Origin: Stomoxys calcitrans
Lineage: Eukaryota > Arthropoda > Insecta > Diptera > Muscidae
Reading direction: 5' to 3'
DNA: 64,000 nucleotides
NCBI RefSeq assembly: GCF_963082655.1
Contig: NC_081552.1
Span: 183,566,571 to 183,630,570 of the forward strand
Positions 20,801 through 28,748 of the stretch are shown here, piece by piece. Position 1 is the first letter of the stretch; each line of letters opens with the position of its first letter. The position numbers and the translations under genes were made by a program. Under the pieces are notes generated by a model. It was not told the origin of the DNA. It did no database searches and saw nothing but the letters and a program-made list of their open reading frames with translations.

Positions 20801-23665
20801 GAATAAATGCTTAAACGTTGTTTTTCAATGCGTTAATTGAAGCGGGCTTGTCTGTATAGACACGAGCTTTAACATAGCCTCACAAAAAATTTTCTAAAGA
20901 CGTTAAATCGCACGATCTAGGCGGCCAATTGACCGGTTCAGAACGTGAAATAAAATGTTCACCGAACTCTCTTGTCAAATGGTTCATTCTTACGCGTGCT
21001 GTGTGGCATGTGACACCGTCTTGTTGAAACTACATGTCATGCAAGTCAAGTTCTTGCATTTTAGGAAAAAAAAGTTGCATATAATCTCACGGTAGCGCTC
21101 ACCATTTACAGTTACGTTACTCATCTTTGAAGAAGTACGGTCCAATGATGCCACCAGCCCATAAACCGCACCAAACTGTGACTTTTTCTGGATGCATTGG
21201 TAGCTCTTACAATGCCTCTGGCTGATCTTTACTCCAAAATCGACAATTCTGCTTATTTACGTACCCATTGAGCCAAAAATGAGCTTCGTCGAATGAATGG
21301 AAGAAGTGTGCGAATAACTTTCTTATTAGAGCATGCATTTTGATAATAAAAATCAATAATTTGCAAGCGTTGTTCGTTTGCAAGACGATTCGTGGTTAAA
21401 TTATAGACCAAACTGAAGATGTTTGGCAGTGAAACAATACAGGAAACGTGCGTGAGCTGCTTAGACTATGGTAATATCCATAAAATCACCCTTTAGTGTT
21501 GTTGTGGGTATGGAAAAAACATTTTACCTAACTGCTAGTGTCCGATGTTGGCGGCGAAGAGGATACCGCAGAACCAATCAATGATGATGGTATAGAATGT
21601 TTACCTCCTAGTCAGAATGATGTCCAAGTAGCAGTGACGTAATGTGCCACCTACAGCGGAATAAGTCTCCTCCCCATCGTATATAAGATATTCTCGGGCG
21701 TATTGTGTGAAAGATTAAAACCTAAAGTCAATCAGATATCAATGCGGCTTTAGACCAGGTAAATCCACCCTGGACCAGATATTCACACTGCGCCAAATCC
21801 TGGAAAAGACCCGAGAAGGACAAATCAACACCTACTATCTCTTTGGGGACACAATACCAGACATGAACCATCTTTGGGTTGTGGCATGAAAAACAATTAA
21901 GGATTTTGTAAGTAGCATGGAACTTAGATTTTCTTTTTCGAGCAAGCCGATTACTGGCTTAGGTGTATATCTATTGGGTTGCCCAAAAAGTAATTGCGGA
22001 TTTTTAAAAGAAAGTAAATGCATTTTTACTTTACTTATTTTACTTTTTTTACACTTTTTTTCTAAAGCAAGCTAAAAGTAACAGCTGATAACTGACAGAA
22101 GAAAGAATGCAATTACAGAGTCACAAGCTGTGAAAAAATTTGTCAACGCCGTGTGAAAAAATTTGACAACAAAGCCGCTTTCTATACCCCTATGCGTTCG
22201 AAGGTATTTCAAGCCATGTCGGAGTTTGGTATCCCTGAAAAATTAATAAGACTCTGAGGATGACACTTGCTGATACGCGTTCCTCAGTAAGAATAGAAAA
22301 AAATCTCACCGAACCATTCAATACCAAATGAGGTTTCAGACAAGGAGACAGCATATCGTGTGATCTCTTTAATATTCTGCTGGAGAAGATTATACGAGAT
22401 GCAGATGTGAATAGATATGGCACACAACTCGCAAGACTCCTAGATCAGTCACCGGAAGAAGTAACTACACCCCTTGAAAGAATCGAAAGGGAATCAGTGA
22501 AAATGGGTCTGCCAGTAAATGTAGATAAAACGAAATGGAAGATGTCAACTCCCAAAACGCCCTGTACAACCGAGGAGATAAAGAAAATGCAGAAAGTTGG
22601 AATCCACAACGTTGAGAAAAGTTAGGTTGGGTTGGAATGGATTATTCCGTCGCGGAATAATCGAGGCGACGATAGAAAACCTGAAGGGAAAGGAGGAGGT
22701 TTCCGATCGGATACCTGAGATGTACTTTGAAGTCGAGTGCGAGGAACTGCAACCATCGGCACAGTCTTGGATTGACGGAACCCTAGTATTGCCATCTGGA
22801 AGATCATGTTACACGGATGGATCAAAGCTAGAGGACAGAGTGGGCCTGGGGGTCTACATTGAGAACCCAGACTGACATCTGTTTTAGACTGCCTGACCAT
22901 AATTATGCGTTAAGTGATGTGGTGCCAACGCGAGGACGCGAGTGTGAACATCTTTAGGGACAGTATAATTGCCATAAGGGCAATAATAACTAGGACGGGA
23001 ATGTCACGAATAGTCTTGCAGTGTAAAAAGGAGATTAACGCCTTCTCTGAGGATGGGAAAATCTGCATCGTTTGGGTGCCGGGCCATAACGGAGTAGGGG
23101 AAATGACAGGGCAGACGATTTGGCGGTGAAAGCCAGAGGACTGCCGTCAATAAACTTGGTTAACCCGAAGCCTTTCGGGTTGAAAGTAAGAAGGAGATCA
23201 GTATTTTTTTCCCCGTATCATAAAAGCACACATAGGACACTTATGCAAAATCGGTGCGGCAAGTGATTATATGTGTTGGACATGCGGAGTTATAGTTCAT
23301 TTATCATGGCAATCGGTTCTGTACGGCCGAACTTTATACGTTTTTATTTGTTTAAAGTTGCCTCTATTCCTTATCTCTTTCCAGAGCGAAATATCACCTG
23401 TAGCTTGGTACAGCAGTACTTGGTACAACGAATCGGAGCAATTTAAATATATCGTTAATATGATGGTTTTGCGGACCAATCGTACCTTATACATGCAGGT
23501 ATCTGGCTTTACTACAATGTCTCTTATGACTTTGGCATCGGTAAATATATAAAAAAATATAAATAAATAGACAATTGAACCCAAAAACGTTTAATTTCTC
23601 AACAGATTGTTCAAACGAGCGGCTCATATTTTCTTTTGCTTAAAAATCTAAGTGGAATGGATTAA
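2701..23665 (+). CDS. Or-A: insect odorant receptor (7tm_6), 5'-incomplete
   Basis: Seven exons (2701-2839, 2905-3096, 3246-3350, 14466-14631, 14689-14896, 23385-23540, 23606-23665) join in one open frame of 341 codons plus TAA, with every intron GT-AG. Known of the family: insect ORs are ligand-gated cation channel subunits in olfactory neuron dendrites, partnering with Orco. Seen: several hydrophobic segments, the CYNGQ segment before the penultimate exon and an SYFLLL C-terminus, both typical of dipteran ORs. Exon lengths match Or-B one for one. About 75 residues (two exons in Or-B) are missing and should lie left of the window; nothing matching them is visible in 1-2700. Introns of 11.1 and 8.5 kb are packed with transposons. 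No exon holds a stop or frameshift, so the gene may be functional. The subfamily cannot be assigned by eye. Confidence 0.88.
2905..3096 (+). CDS. Or-A exon (equivalent to Or-B exon 4)
   Basis: 192 nt between a 65-bp intron and GTAAGT. It encodes a segment with KEIKTILNDSW followed by a hydrophobic stretch rich in Phe and Cys. Or-B exon 4 is also 192 nt and has KDIQNILNASW at the same place. Confidence 0.9.
3246..3350 (+). CDS. Or-A exon (equivalent to Or-B exon 5)
   Basis: 105 nt, acceptor GTGCAG, donor GTAAGT. It encodes LFPMWHDYG, then TWPYYPIQYF and ENSICGM. An aromatic and proline-rich loop leading into a helix fits the OR extracellular loop 2 region. Or-B has FPLWH at the matching place but is four codons shorter. 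Confidence 0.88.
3431..5162 (-). repeat. T1 Helentron-like repeat, full length
   Basis: The 3' end has CAAGTAAAAAGGCGTTAAG and the TTCGG...CCGAA hairpin, then ATACCCACCACC. Eight 153-bp monomers follow (3803-4872), then the core with ACAGACAGACGGACGGAC and the 5' inverted repeat GGTGGTGGGTATAAAAA. It lies in the first giant intron of Or-A. DINE-1/HINE architecture is from knowledge of Helentrons; family membership is inferred. Confidence 0.78.
3803..4872. repeat. Tandem array of 153-bp monomers (T1)
   Basis: The motif CGGTCTATATGGCAGC or a close variant recurs at 3803, 3955, 4108, 4260, 4413, 4566, 4719 and 4872, spacing 152-153. Each monomer has GATCGGTC and its inverse GACCGATC flanking about 27 nt. 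Because 153 is a multiple of three, open frames cross monomers and give fake repeated peptides. Confidence 0.9.
5163..6202 (-). repeat. T4 repeat (about 128-bp monomers)
   Basis: It starts at TCAATATGTGTTTGTTTG next to the T1 5' end and ends at the GCAGCGGAGCGGGCTAG terminus. Monomers carry AATATGGGGCTCAAATAAAAGG-like blocks and C-rich tracts. Its coding potential is accidental. Confidence 0.7.
6482..6851. repeat. 185-bp tandem duplication inside T2
   Basis: GACCATAGTAGAAAACATTG starts both copies, 185 bp apart, and the copies are almost identical. It looks like a recent unequal exchange. Confidence 0.85.
7039..7723 (-). mobile_element. Non-LTR retrotransposon B, 5'-truncated, 9-bp target-site duplication
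   Basis: Flanked by CATAACAAA (7030-7038 and 7724-7732). On the minus strand 7310-7726 encodes ESVKYLGVLLDRKLNFK, RVIGKSWGFRPRV and VRPIMLYGVVVWW, the C-terminal thumb region of a reverse transcriptase. The 3' end is CACTTAAACCTAACC, a CCTAA-type tail. A typical truncated target-primed insertion. Confidence 0.88.
7980..8385 (-). repeat. T2 fragment
   Basis: It begins with CGTGCTAAGTTCGGCCGGCC, has two T2 monomers, and loses the GTCY core. It ends at ACAAATATATATACACTAC. Confidence 0.6.
8386..8486. repeat. T5 repeat head
   Basis: It contains CCCGGTCGCTTCGCTGCCCC followed by AACTGTATCGCAATTTC, resuming at 8921 and 9313. The terminus recalls the CCCGCTCCGCTG end of T4. Confidence 0.5.
8487..8920 (-). 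repeat. T3 Helentron-like repeat
   Basis: The 3' end is CAAGTAAAAACGTGCTAAG with AACCCACCACCGTGGATTC. The core ACAGACGCACGGACGGGCAT follows, and the 5' end decays near 8920. Inserted into T5. Confidence 0.7.
8921..9052. repeat. T5 monomer
   Basis: Contains AACTGTATCGCAATTTTGAG and TAATCCGTAAATAAAGTACC, a unit of the T5 array between a T3 and a T2 insertion. Confidence 0.6.
9053..9316 (+). repeat. Short T2 lacking all monomers
   Basis: The 5' end TATACCCTCCACCATAGG, a long (GTCY)n block (about 9188-9240), then directly ATTGGTGGAGGGTATATAAG and the 3' hairpin region to TTGTTT. The whole monomer array is deleted, leaving both termini: a minimal mobile form or a deletion product. Confidence 0.8.
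9317..9926. repeat. T5 array, about 125-bp monomers
   Basis: AAAGTACCATTTTGTAC with AAAATGTACGAATATC recurs near 9548, 9680 and 9805. Monomers also share AAGATGTAACTGTATTCC. AT-rich and non-coding. Retroelement A1 begins at its right edge. Confidence 0.75.
9927..12110 (-). mobile_element. Non-LTR retrotransposon A1 (endonuclease, RT remnant, RNase H)
   Basis: Reading on the minus strand: endonuclease end (LNIGNTASFVNRISEE, near 11960), linker (11426-11811), RT thumb (QFDAPRFLNQTISI, near 11200), RNase H (CYTNGSKLEDRVGLGVYIE, 10790-10850) and a C-terminal zinc-like region (DDEMLEHFLCHYPDF). The 3' end is a (CCTAA)3-type tail. The catalytic RT core is missing: the frame goes from LIKTHFPQD straight to the thumb. 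RNase H at the C-terminus suggests an I/LOA-like clade; not certain. Dead copy in an Or-A intron. Confidence 0.8.
12115..12245 (-). repeat. T2 core fragment
   Basis: Has AAGTGGCTAGCCTTACGCG and GACAGACGGACGGAC, the T-family core without ends. Confidence 0.5.
12245..12400 (-). mobile_element. SINE fragment (tRNA-derived family, body only)
   Basis: Minus-strand match to the body of the SINE at 15900 (GGCACGCCGTTCG and AAGGAAGCCCC-like). The tRNA head is missing. Confidence 0.6.
12403..12529 (+). mobile_element. RTE-like retrotransposon C fragment
   Basis: AGATTAAAATCTAAGGTC followed by TTTAGACTTGGTAAATCC and TTCACACTGC matches the RT stretch at 21700-21800 and 34290-34350. Broken frame. Confidence 0.65.
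12530..13687 (+). repeat. T2 Helentron-like repeat, full length
   Basis: 5' TATACCCTCCACCATAGG, (GTCY)n at 12665-12700, about five monomers of about 150 bp with TAAACCGATCTGGGG, then CATGGTGGAGGTATATAAG and the 3' end ACTTGTTT. Lies in the Or-A giant intron. Confidence 0.78.
13688..14056 (-). repeat. Degenerate T-family fragment
   Basis: Core remnants ACAGACAGACGGACTGACAT and GGGTGATGGATATAAAAATG are visible. A short GGGTATAAAAATGTTG-like unit is repeated at 13970 and 14020. Confidence 0.5.
14057..14433. mobile_element. Candidate non-autonomous DNA transposon next to an Or-A exon
   Basis: Imperfect terminal inverted repeats GCACAGTGG at the left and CCTACTGTGC at the right. The right end resembles 54178-54235 (CCGTTCTCAAA, then CCCACTGTGGCGC). 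No ORF. It ends 32 bp before the exon at 14466. Confidence 0.5.
14466..14631 (+). CDS. Or-A exon (equivalent to Or-B exon 6)
   Basis: 166 nt after TTTTAG, donor GTAAGA. It encodes AVCFDGIFIVIVVHCSALL, then EILHKLLEHV and ERVKYLLCCARLHER. A transmembrane helix followed by a charged intracellular loop is the OR pattern, and Or-B exon 6 has the same length and RVKYLQTCIKLHQR. Confidence 0.92.
14689..14896 (+). CDS. Or-A exon (equivalent to Or-B exons 7 and 8 fused)
   Basis: 208 nt after CTTACAG, donor GTTTGT. It encodes YYEKINGMYRTPSLAQ, two hydrophobic segments and IYCYNGQKIITQ. The open frame runs past the donor to 14968, but homology to Or-B stops at 14896. Or-B splits this exon with a 65-bp intron. 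Confidence 0.92.
14897..15899. other. Or-A intron, unassigned sequence
   Basis: A GTTGTTGTTGTAG run near 14907, then GC-richer sequence with a repeated ATCGTGACAGCAATG motif near 15230-15270. The open frame at 15344-15634 (96 codons) has no recognised domain. Probably old retroelement sequence. Confidence 0.4.
15900..16198 (+). mobile_element. tRNA-derived SINE
   Basis: The head TACCGTGGCGAAGAGATTTG stands where an A box is expected; the body has TTCAGCGGTGGTTATTCCC, GCGGCACGCCGTTCGG and AAGGAGGCCCC; the tail is TTCCTTAGTGGAATG. The copy at 62789 has the better A box (TAGCGCAGAGGTTAGC). Confidence 0.72.
16621..17911 (+). mobile_element. mariner transposon, near complete
   Basis: About 1.29 kb with terminal inverted repeats (GGTTGCCCAAAATTG at the left, AGCAACCCA at the right), TA-rich flanks and one transposase gene. 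The ends match the six short copies in this window. Size and structure are those of Tc1/mariner elements. Confidence 0.9.
16807..17835 (+). pseudogene. mariner transposase (DD34D), one internal stop
   Basis: 343 codons from ATG to TAA in one frame with a single internal TAA at codon 27 (16885-16887). It holds the N-terminal helix-turn-helix region (GRQCQNWFRKFRSGDF), the WVPH linker and the catalytic aspartates D153 (TGDEKW), D245 (HQDND) and D280 (APSDYH), exactly 34 residues apart for the last pair. The host-cell role is cut-and-paste at TA sites. The rest of the frame, 311 codons from 16900, is intact, so loss of activity looks recent. The cecropia-like subfamily is only a guess from appearance. 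Confidence 0.9.
17927..18214 (-). mobile_element. SINE copy (minus) with an inverted tail fragment
   Basis: The body ACGGCGTCCCGCAGTTCG and the B-box-like TAGGACTCTAACCTAGGCG read on the minus strand. From about 18169 the SINE tail (TTGTTCCTTAGTTGAATTTT) runs on the plus strand, giving a head-to-tail inverted joint. Confidence 0.65.
18271..19702 (+). mobile_element. Retrotransposon A2, RT thumb and RNase H to 3' tail
   Basis: 18400-18560 matches the RT thumb of A1 (CTGTTCACGAGGAAGACGAA). 18750-19200 holds the RNase H region (CYKDGLKLKDGVGLD and VNIYADRKLAIGI), 19219-19512 the C-terminal region, and 19690-19702 the CAACCTAACCTAACC tail. A SINE fragment interrupts it at 18592-18738. Confidence 0.75.
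18592..18738 (-). mobile_element. SINE fragment inside retrotransposon A2
   Basis: TTCCACTAAGGAACAGGG and AAGGGCTTCCTTTGGGG read as the minus strand of the SINE family, followed by an AGCATTAGCATTAG slip repeat. Confidence 0.6.
19703..20285 (+). repeat. T1 fragment split by a mariner-derived MITE
   Basis: Monomers with GGATATAGTTGCCATATAG and CTTAAGCCCATAAAA on both sides of the MITE at 19981-20216. Both termini of the repeat are missing. Confidence 0.65.
19981..20216 (-). mobile_element. mariner MITE copy 1
   Basis: 236 bp from TTGGGTTGCCCAAAAAG to its inverse CTTTTTGGGCAACCCAA. It consists only of the two ends of the mariner at 16621. No coding capacity. Confidence 0.9.
20286..20593. other. 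Or-A intron, unassigned
   Basis: GC-richer stretch with no ORF over 60 codons and no repeat recognised elsewhere in the window. Confidence 0.3.
20594..21493 (-). mobile_element. DD41D (rosa-type) transposon, internally deleted
   Basis: 900 bp, AAGGGTGATTTTTTAAG to TCACCCTT, flanked by TA. On the minus strand it encodes DEAHFWLNGYVNKQNC, WCGLWAGGIIGPYFF and QQDGVTCHTA with frameshifts and stops. The N-terminal third is fused to the catalytic part by a deletion near 21300. The aspartate spacing of the family is 41 (established knowledge). Confidence 0.82.
21841..21973 (+). mobile_element. Retrotransposon A 3' fragment
   Basis: GGGGACACAATACCAGACAT, then TTTTCTTTTTCGAG and CAAGCCGATTACTGGC match the 3' end of A2 (19490-19650). 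It sits inside retroelement C. Confidence 0.75.
21974..22151 (-). mobile_element. mariner MITE copy 2, truncated
   Basis: It begins TTGGGTTGCCCAAAAAG but stops after GTCAACGCCG; the second inverted repeat is missing. Confidence 0.85.
22597..23300 (+). mobile_element. Retrotransposon A3 (RNase H region)
   Basis: Encodes RSCYTDGSKLEDRVGLGVYI (22800-22860), VWVPGHNGV (about 23065) and a frameshifted remainder. It joins retroelement C at 22600 and ends just before the Or-A exon at 23385. Confidence 0.78.
23385..23540 (+). CDS. Or-A penultimate exon
   Basis: 156 nt, acceptor TTTCCAG, donor GTAAAT. It encodes AWYSSTWYNES, MMVLRTNRTLYM and SGFTTMSLMTLAS, the conserved C-terminal OR region preceding the last helix. 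Or-B exon 9 has the same length and shares GFTTMSL. Confidence 0.92.
23606..23665 (+). CDS. Or-A last exon
   Basis: 60 nt after CAACAG, ending in TAA. It encodes IVQTSGSYFLLLKNLSGMD, the end of the last transmembrane helix and a short tail. The intron before it is 65 bp. Confidence 0.9.
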   Translation: MVQTSGSYFLLLKNLSGMD

Positions 23666-23697
23666 TTAATAATTATACGTTGGAATTTCTTATTCTT

Positions 23698-24479
23698 ATT
23701 GTGAGCTTTCTCTAAATATGTTATTAAATAAGATTTAAAGTGAATTATGTATGTAGCTGTCAAATAGCAATTTATCTGTGCTCAAAAAAAAAAAAAAAAA
23801 TAATAATAAATAAATAATAACAAGTAAAAAGGCATTAAGTTCGGCCGGGCCGAACTTTGGATACCCACCACATCGGGTATATATGAAAACCCCCTTTCGG
23901 CACAATTCGGTGAAAATTGGATAACTTATGCACCCAAATTCGACACGGATATTGAATGGGCTATTAAATATAAGTCACTGTTAAATCAGCACATCGGTCT
24001 ATATGACAGATATATCTAAATATAGTCCGATCTTTACCATATTTGGGTCGGATAGCGGCTTGCCTAAAACTACTTACTGATTCAAATTATTGTGAGCTTT
24101 CTCTAAATATGTTATTAAATAAGATTTAAAGTGAATTATGTATGTAGCTGTCAAATAGCAATTTATCTGTGCTCAAAAAAAAAAAAAAAATAATAATAAA
24201 TAAATAATAACAAGTAAAAAGGCATTAAGTTCGGCCGGGCCGAACTTTGGATACCCACCACATCGGGTATATATGAAAACCCCCTTTCGGCACAATTCGG
24301 TGAAAATTGGATAACTTATGCACCCAAATTCGACACGGATATTGAATGGGCTATTAAATATAAGTCACTGTTAAATCAGCACATCGGTCTATATGACAGA
24401 TATATCTAAATAAAGTCCGATCTTTACCATATTTGGGTCGGATAGCGGCTTGCCTAAAACTACTTACTGATTCAAATTT
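23698..24479 (+). repeat. 391-bp tandem duplication just downstream of Or-A
   Basis: ATTGTGAGCTTTCTC begins both units (23698 and 24089), and they differ at only one or two places. The unit contains the Or-A 3' flank, an A17-like run, an AATAAATAAATAA stretch and the 3' end of a T1 repeat. Confidence 0.9.
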
Positions 24480-24926
24480 CAGCGAAATCGGATAAAAAAT
24501 AAAACTTTTATTCGCTGAATATAATCCGATCCGAACCATATTTGGGACGGATGTCGGGAGAACTAAGACTACTCAATGTTTCAAATTTCAGCGAAATCGG
24601 ATCAAAAATAAAGCTTTTATGGGCTTTAGACCCTTTATCTGGAGATCGGTCTATATAGCAGCTATATCTAAATATGGTCCGCTTTTGCCCGTTCTAGAAC
24701 TTAACCAGCGTGCATAAAAAAGATGTATCTGTGCCAAATTTCAGCTCAATATCTCAATTTTTGAAGGCTGTAGAGTGATTACAACAAACGGACGGACAGA
24801 CACATGGACATCGTTAAATCGTCTTAGAATTTTACGACGATCCGAAATATATATGCTTTGTAGGGTCGGTAATTGTTATTTTGATGTGTTGCAAACGGAA
24901 TGACTAAATGAATATACCCCTATCTA
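24211..24926 (-). repeat. T1 Helentron-like repeat
   Basis: 3' end CAAGTAAAAAGGCATTAAG with hairpin, three monomers, core ACGGACGGACAGAC, ending at AATATACCCC without the final inverted repeat. A partial second copy of its 3' part is at 23821-24088. Confidence 0.72.
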
Positions 24927-25253
24927 TAGTTTAGTTTCAAATGGCAAAGTTTGACTATACGAAAAATAGAAACAGATTAACACAGAAAAAAAAAACTCTT
25001 AAAAAAACCAACTACCAAATTTGTATATGTAACTTTAAATTCTCAACGAATTTTACCATTGAATCGCAAGCATTATTTGTTCAACTACGTAAGTAAGACT
25101 CTACAAGAGACTTGACAGACACAATTATTGAAAGTTTTGTTGACATTCAACAAATTCTTTAGTTGAGGTAGTGAGGTAAAATAGGCGTACTACCAGAGCA
25201 CAAAATTCCCATGCCATTCATGACTTGCATGACTTGCGGTCGGCCAAAAAACA
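24927..25253. other. Intergenic, unassigned
   Basis: AT-rich sequence between Or-A and Or-B without ORF or recognised repeat; possibly original intergenic DNA. Confidence 0.35.
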
Positions 25254-26283
25254 ATTTTTTTTTATACCCGCCACTGAAGGATGGGGGTATATTCATTTTG
25301 CCATTCCGTTTGCAACACATGGAAATATCCATTTCCGATACTATAAAGTATATATATTCTTGAGCGACGTAAAAATCTAGGACGATCTAGCCATCTCCGT
25401 CCGTCTGTCCGTTGAAATCACGCTACAGTCGTTAAAAATAAATATATTGAGCTGAAATTTTGCACAGACTCTCAACTTAATTATAGGCAGGTTAAGTTCG
25501 AAGATGGGTTATATCGGACTATATCATGATATAGCCCCCATATAGACCGATACGCCCATTTAAGGTCTTAGGCCCATAAAAGACACATTTATTATACGAT
25601 TTTGCTGATTTTGATATAGTAAATTGTGTTAGGTCACTCGACACCGTTCTTTAATTTGGCCCCGATCGGTCCAGATTTGAATATAGCTGCCATATAGACC
25701 TATCTCTCGAATTAAGGTCTTGGGCTCACATAAGGCGCAATTATTGTACGATTTTGCTCAAATTTTGGTACAGTGAGTTGTGTTAGGCCCTTTGAAATCC
25801 TTCTTCGGTCCAGATTTGGATATAGCTGCCATATAGACCAATATTTTGTTCTACAAAGTTGAACATCGATTTAAGGTCTTGGGCTCATAAAAGGCGCATT
25901 GATTGTCCGATTTTGCAGAAATTTGGTATAGTGAATTGTGTTAGGTCACTCGACACTCTTCTTCAATTTGACCCCGATCGGTCCAGATGTAAATATAGTT
26001 GCCATATAGACCAATATTTTGTTCTACAAAGTTGAACTTCGATTTAATTCAATTCAATTTTGCACAGATCAGTTCAGATCAGGTCTTGGGCCCATAAAAG
26101 GCGCATTTATTGTCCGATTTCGCCGAAATTTAGGACAGTTAATTATGTTAGGCTCTTCGACATCATTATGTAATTTGTTCCTGATCGGTCCAGATTTGGA
26201 TATAGCTGCCATATAGACCGATCTCTCTATTTAAAGTCTTGGCCCCATAAAAGGCGCATTTGTAAGCCGATTTCGCTGAGAAA
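25254..26283 (+). repeat. T1 Helentron-like repeat, 3'-truncated
   Basis: 5' TTTATACCCGCCACTGAAGG, CCGTCCGTCTGTCCG core, six monomers with GATATAGCTGCCATATAG, then abrupt loss. A 160-bp stretch with TTTTGTTCTACAAAGTTGAAC is repeated near 25847 and 26009. Confidence 0.75.
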
Positions 26284-26335
26284 AATATATAAATTTCGTA
26301 TTCTGAAAAAAATTTTGTAGAGGGGTTTTAACCTT

Positions 26336-26997
26336 TTTATACCATCTACCATAGGATGGGGGTATACTAATTACGTCATTCTGTTTGTAACTTCTCGAAA
26401 TATTCATCTAAGACCCCATAAAGTATGTATATTCTTGGTCGACATGACATTTTAAGTCGAACTAGCCATTTCCGTCCGTCTGTCCGTCTGTCTATCGAAA
26501 GCACGCTTACTTTCGAAGGAGTAAAGCTAGCCGCTTGAAATTTTGCACAAATACTTCTTATAAGTGTAGGTCGGTTGGGATTGTAAATGGGCCATATCGG
26601 TTCATGTTTTGATATAGCTGCCATATAAACCGATCTTGGGTCTTGACTTCTTGAGCCTCTAGAGGATGCAATTCTTATTCGATTTGGCTGAAAATTGGCA
26701 TGACGTGTTTCGGTATGACTTCCAACAACTGTGCTAAGTGTGGTAGAAATCGGTCCATAACCTGATATAGCTGTCATATAAACCGCTCTGGGGTCTTGAC
26801 TTTTTGAGCCTCTAGAGGACGCAATTACTATCCAATTTGGCTGAAATTTTGAACAACGGCTTCGGCCTTAACCTCCTACGTACGTGTCAAATGCGTTCCG
26901 ATTCGGTCTATAGCCTGATACAGCTCCCATATAAATCGATCTCCCTATTTTACTTCTTGAGCCTTTAGAGGGCGTAATTCCTATCCGATTTTGCTGA
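26336..26997 (+). repeat. T2 Helentron-like repeat, 3'-truncated
   Basis: 5' TATACCATCTACCATAGGAT, CCGTCCGTCTGTCCGTCTG core and about three monomers; the hairpin end is missing. Confidence 0.75.
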
Positions 26998-27751
26998 ATG
27001 CTTATTACTGTGCAGCAGTAATTATTGATTTATTTCTTCATAGAAGATGATGTCGGTAGGCTAGAAGAAGATGATGTCGGTAGGCTAGAGGATGCGTGTA
27101 AGACTACCAAATATGAGATTATGAGTTCAATACTCTGCGGCACCAAAATGATCAAAATGGTTTTTAAGGGCAATAGTAGAAAGTAACAGAGCTAAACCCG
27201 AGAGCAGTAGTAAAACGAACGAGACAAATCAGCGCGAACCGAAAAAAAACGAAAAGAAAACAAAAACACCACCACCCGAAGCAAAGCACATGTGTTGGCT
27301 GGTTAGACTGTTTTTTGCCTTGCTATATTGTTGTTGTTGTTATATGTTGGCAAAGAGTGTCTTTCAACAAAAAATTTGTTCTTTGGGTCTTAGAGATTAA
27401 AAATAAATTGTTGCAGGAAAATTAACAACTTTCATATTTGTTTTTTTTGAACAAAGATGTTGTTTCTCAAAATTATCTTTAAATCTAATCAAAATAACCA
27501 TATCTCATTAAAATCAGTTGGGCCGGTCTGTATGGGCGCTCCATCGACAAGTGGAGCGATTGGGAATTGATTTAAAGAAGTTGTTATTGTTGTTGTAGTA
27601 GCAAATTGAGTGCATTTTTCGTTTGCTTGGTTCTGTTAAATATCCAGATCCGGGAACTATGAGACCAAGGTGGGGTGTGTCCAAGGGGATCTGGGTCTAA
27701 GTCGAATGGGGTCTAACTGTTGTCGTACAGTGGGAGAAATTAAAATAAAAA
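26998..27751. other. Intergenic, unassigned, possible SINE-like remnant
   Basis: GATGATGTCGGTAGGCTAGA occurs twice (about 27047 and 27071), followed by GAGTTCAATACTC, which resembles a tRNA B box. The rest is A-rich with GTTGTTGTTGTT runs. No gene recognised. Confidence 0.3.
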
Positions 27752-28748
27752 CAAGTAAGAGCGCGCTAAATTCGGCTGGGCCGACTTTTATATACCCTCC
27801 ACCATGGATCGCATTTGTCGAGTTCTTTTCCCGGCATCTCTTCTTAGGCAAAAAAAGGATATAAGAAAAGATTTGCTCAAGATATGATCCTGTGTAAAAA
27901 GTCAGCCAATTCGAATAAGAATTGCACCCTTTGGGGGCTCAAGAAGTAAAATAGAGAGATCGATTTATATGGGAGCTGTATCGGGCTATGGACAGATTCA
28001 AACCACAATAAACACGTATGTTAATAGTCATGAGAGGATCCGTCGTACAAAATTTCAGGCAAATCGGATAATAATTGCGACCTCTAGAGGCTCAAGAAAT
28101 CAAGATCCCAGATCGGTTTATATGGCAGCTATATCAGTTTATGAACCGATTTGAACCTTATTTGACACAGTTGTTAAAAGTAAGAATAAAATACGTCTTG
28201 CAAAATTTCATCCAAATCGGATAGAAATTGCGCCCTCTAGAAGCTCAAGAAGTCAAGTCCCCAGATCTGTTTATATGACAGCTATATCAGGTAATGAACC
28301 GATTTGAACCATACTTGGCGCAGTATCTCATAACAAAACATCTCATAACAAACACGTATGTCATAACGAAACACGTCGTGCAAAATTTCATTCCAATCAG
28401 ATAAGAATTGCGCCGTTTAGAGGCTCATGAAGTCAAGACCCAAGATTGGTTTATATGGCTGCTGTATCAAAACATGGGCCGATATGGCCCATTTACAATA
28501 CCAACCGACCTACACAAATAAAAAGTAAATATTTGTGCAGAATTTGAAGCTGCTAGCTTTACTCCTACGGAAATTAGCGTGCTTTCGACAGACAGACGGA
28601 CGGACGGACATGGCTGGTTCGACTTAAAATGTCATCACGATCAATAATATATACACTTTATGGGGTCTCAAACGAATATTTCGAGTAGTTACAAACATAA
28701 TGACGAAATTAATATACCCCCATCCTATGGTGGAGTGCATATAAAAAA
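27752..28748 (-). repeat. T2 Helentron-like repeat, full length
   Basis: CAAGTAAGAGCGCGCTAAA to GGTGGAGTGCATATAAAAAA with four monomers and an ACAGACAGACGGACGGACGG core. Confidence 0.75.

Larger units (their letters stand above)
21500..22610 (+). mobile_element. RTE-like retrotransposon C, split by nested insertion
   Basis: GISLLPIVYKIFSGVLCERL, GFRPGKSTLDQIFTLRQILE and INTYYL are encoded at 21650-21840. The frame resumes at 22152 with DNKAAFYTPMRSKVFQAM and FRQGDSISCDLFNILLEKI. The break is filled by an A-type tail and a truncated mariner MITE. Stops are present, so it is dead. Confidence 0.78.
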
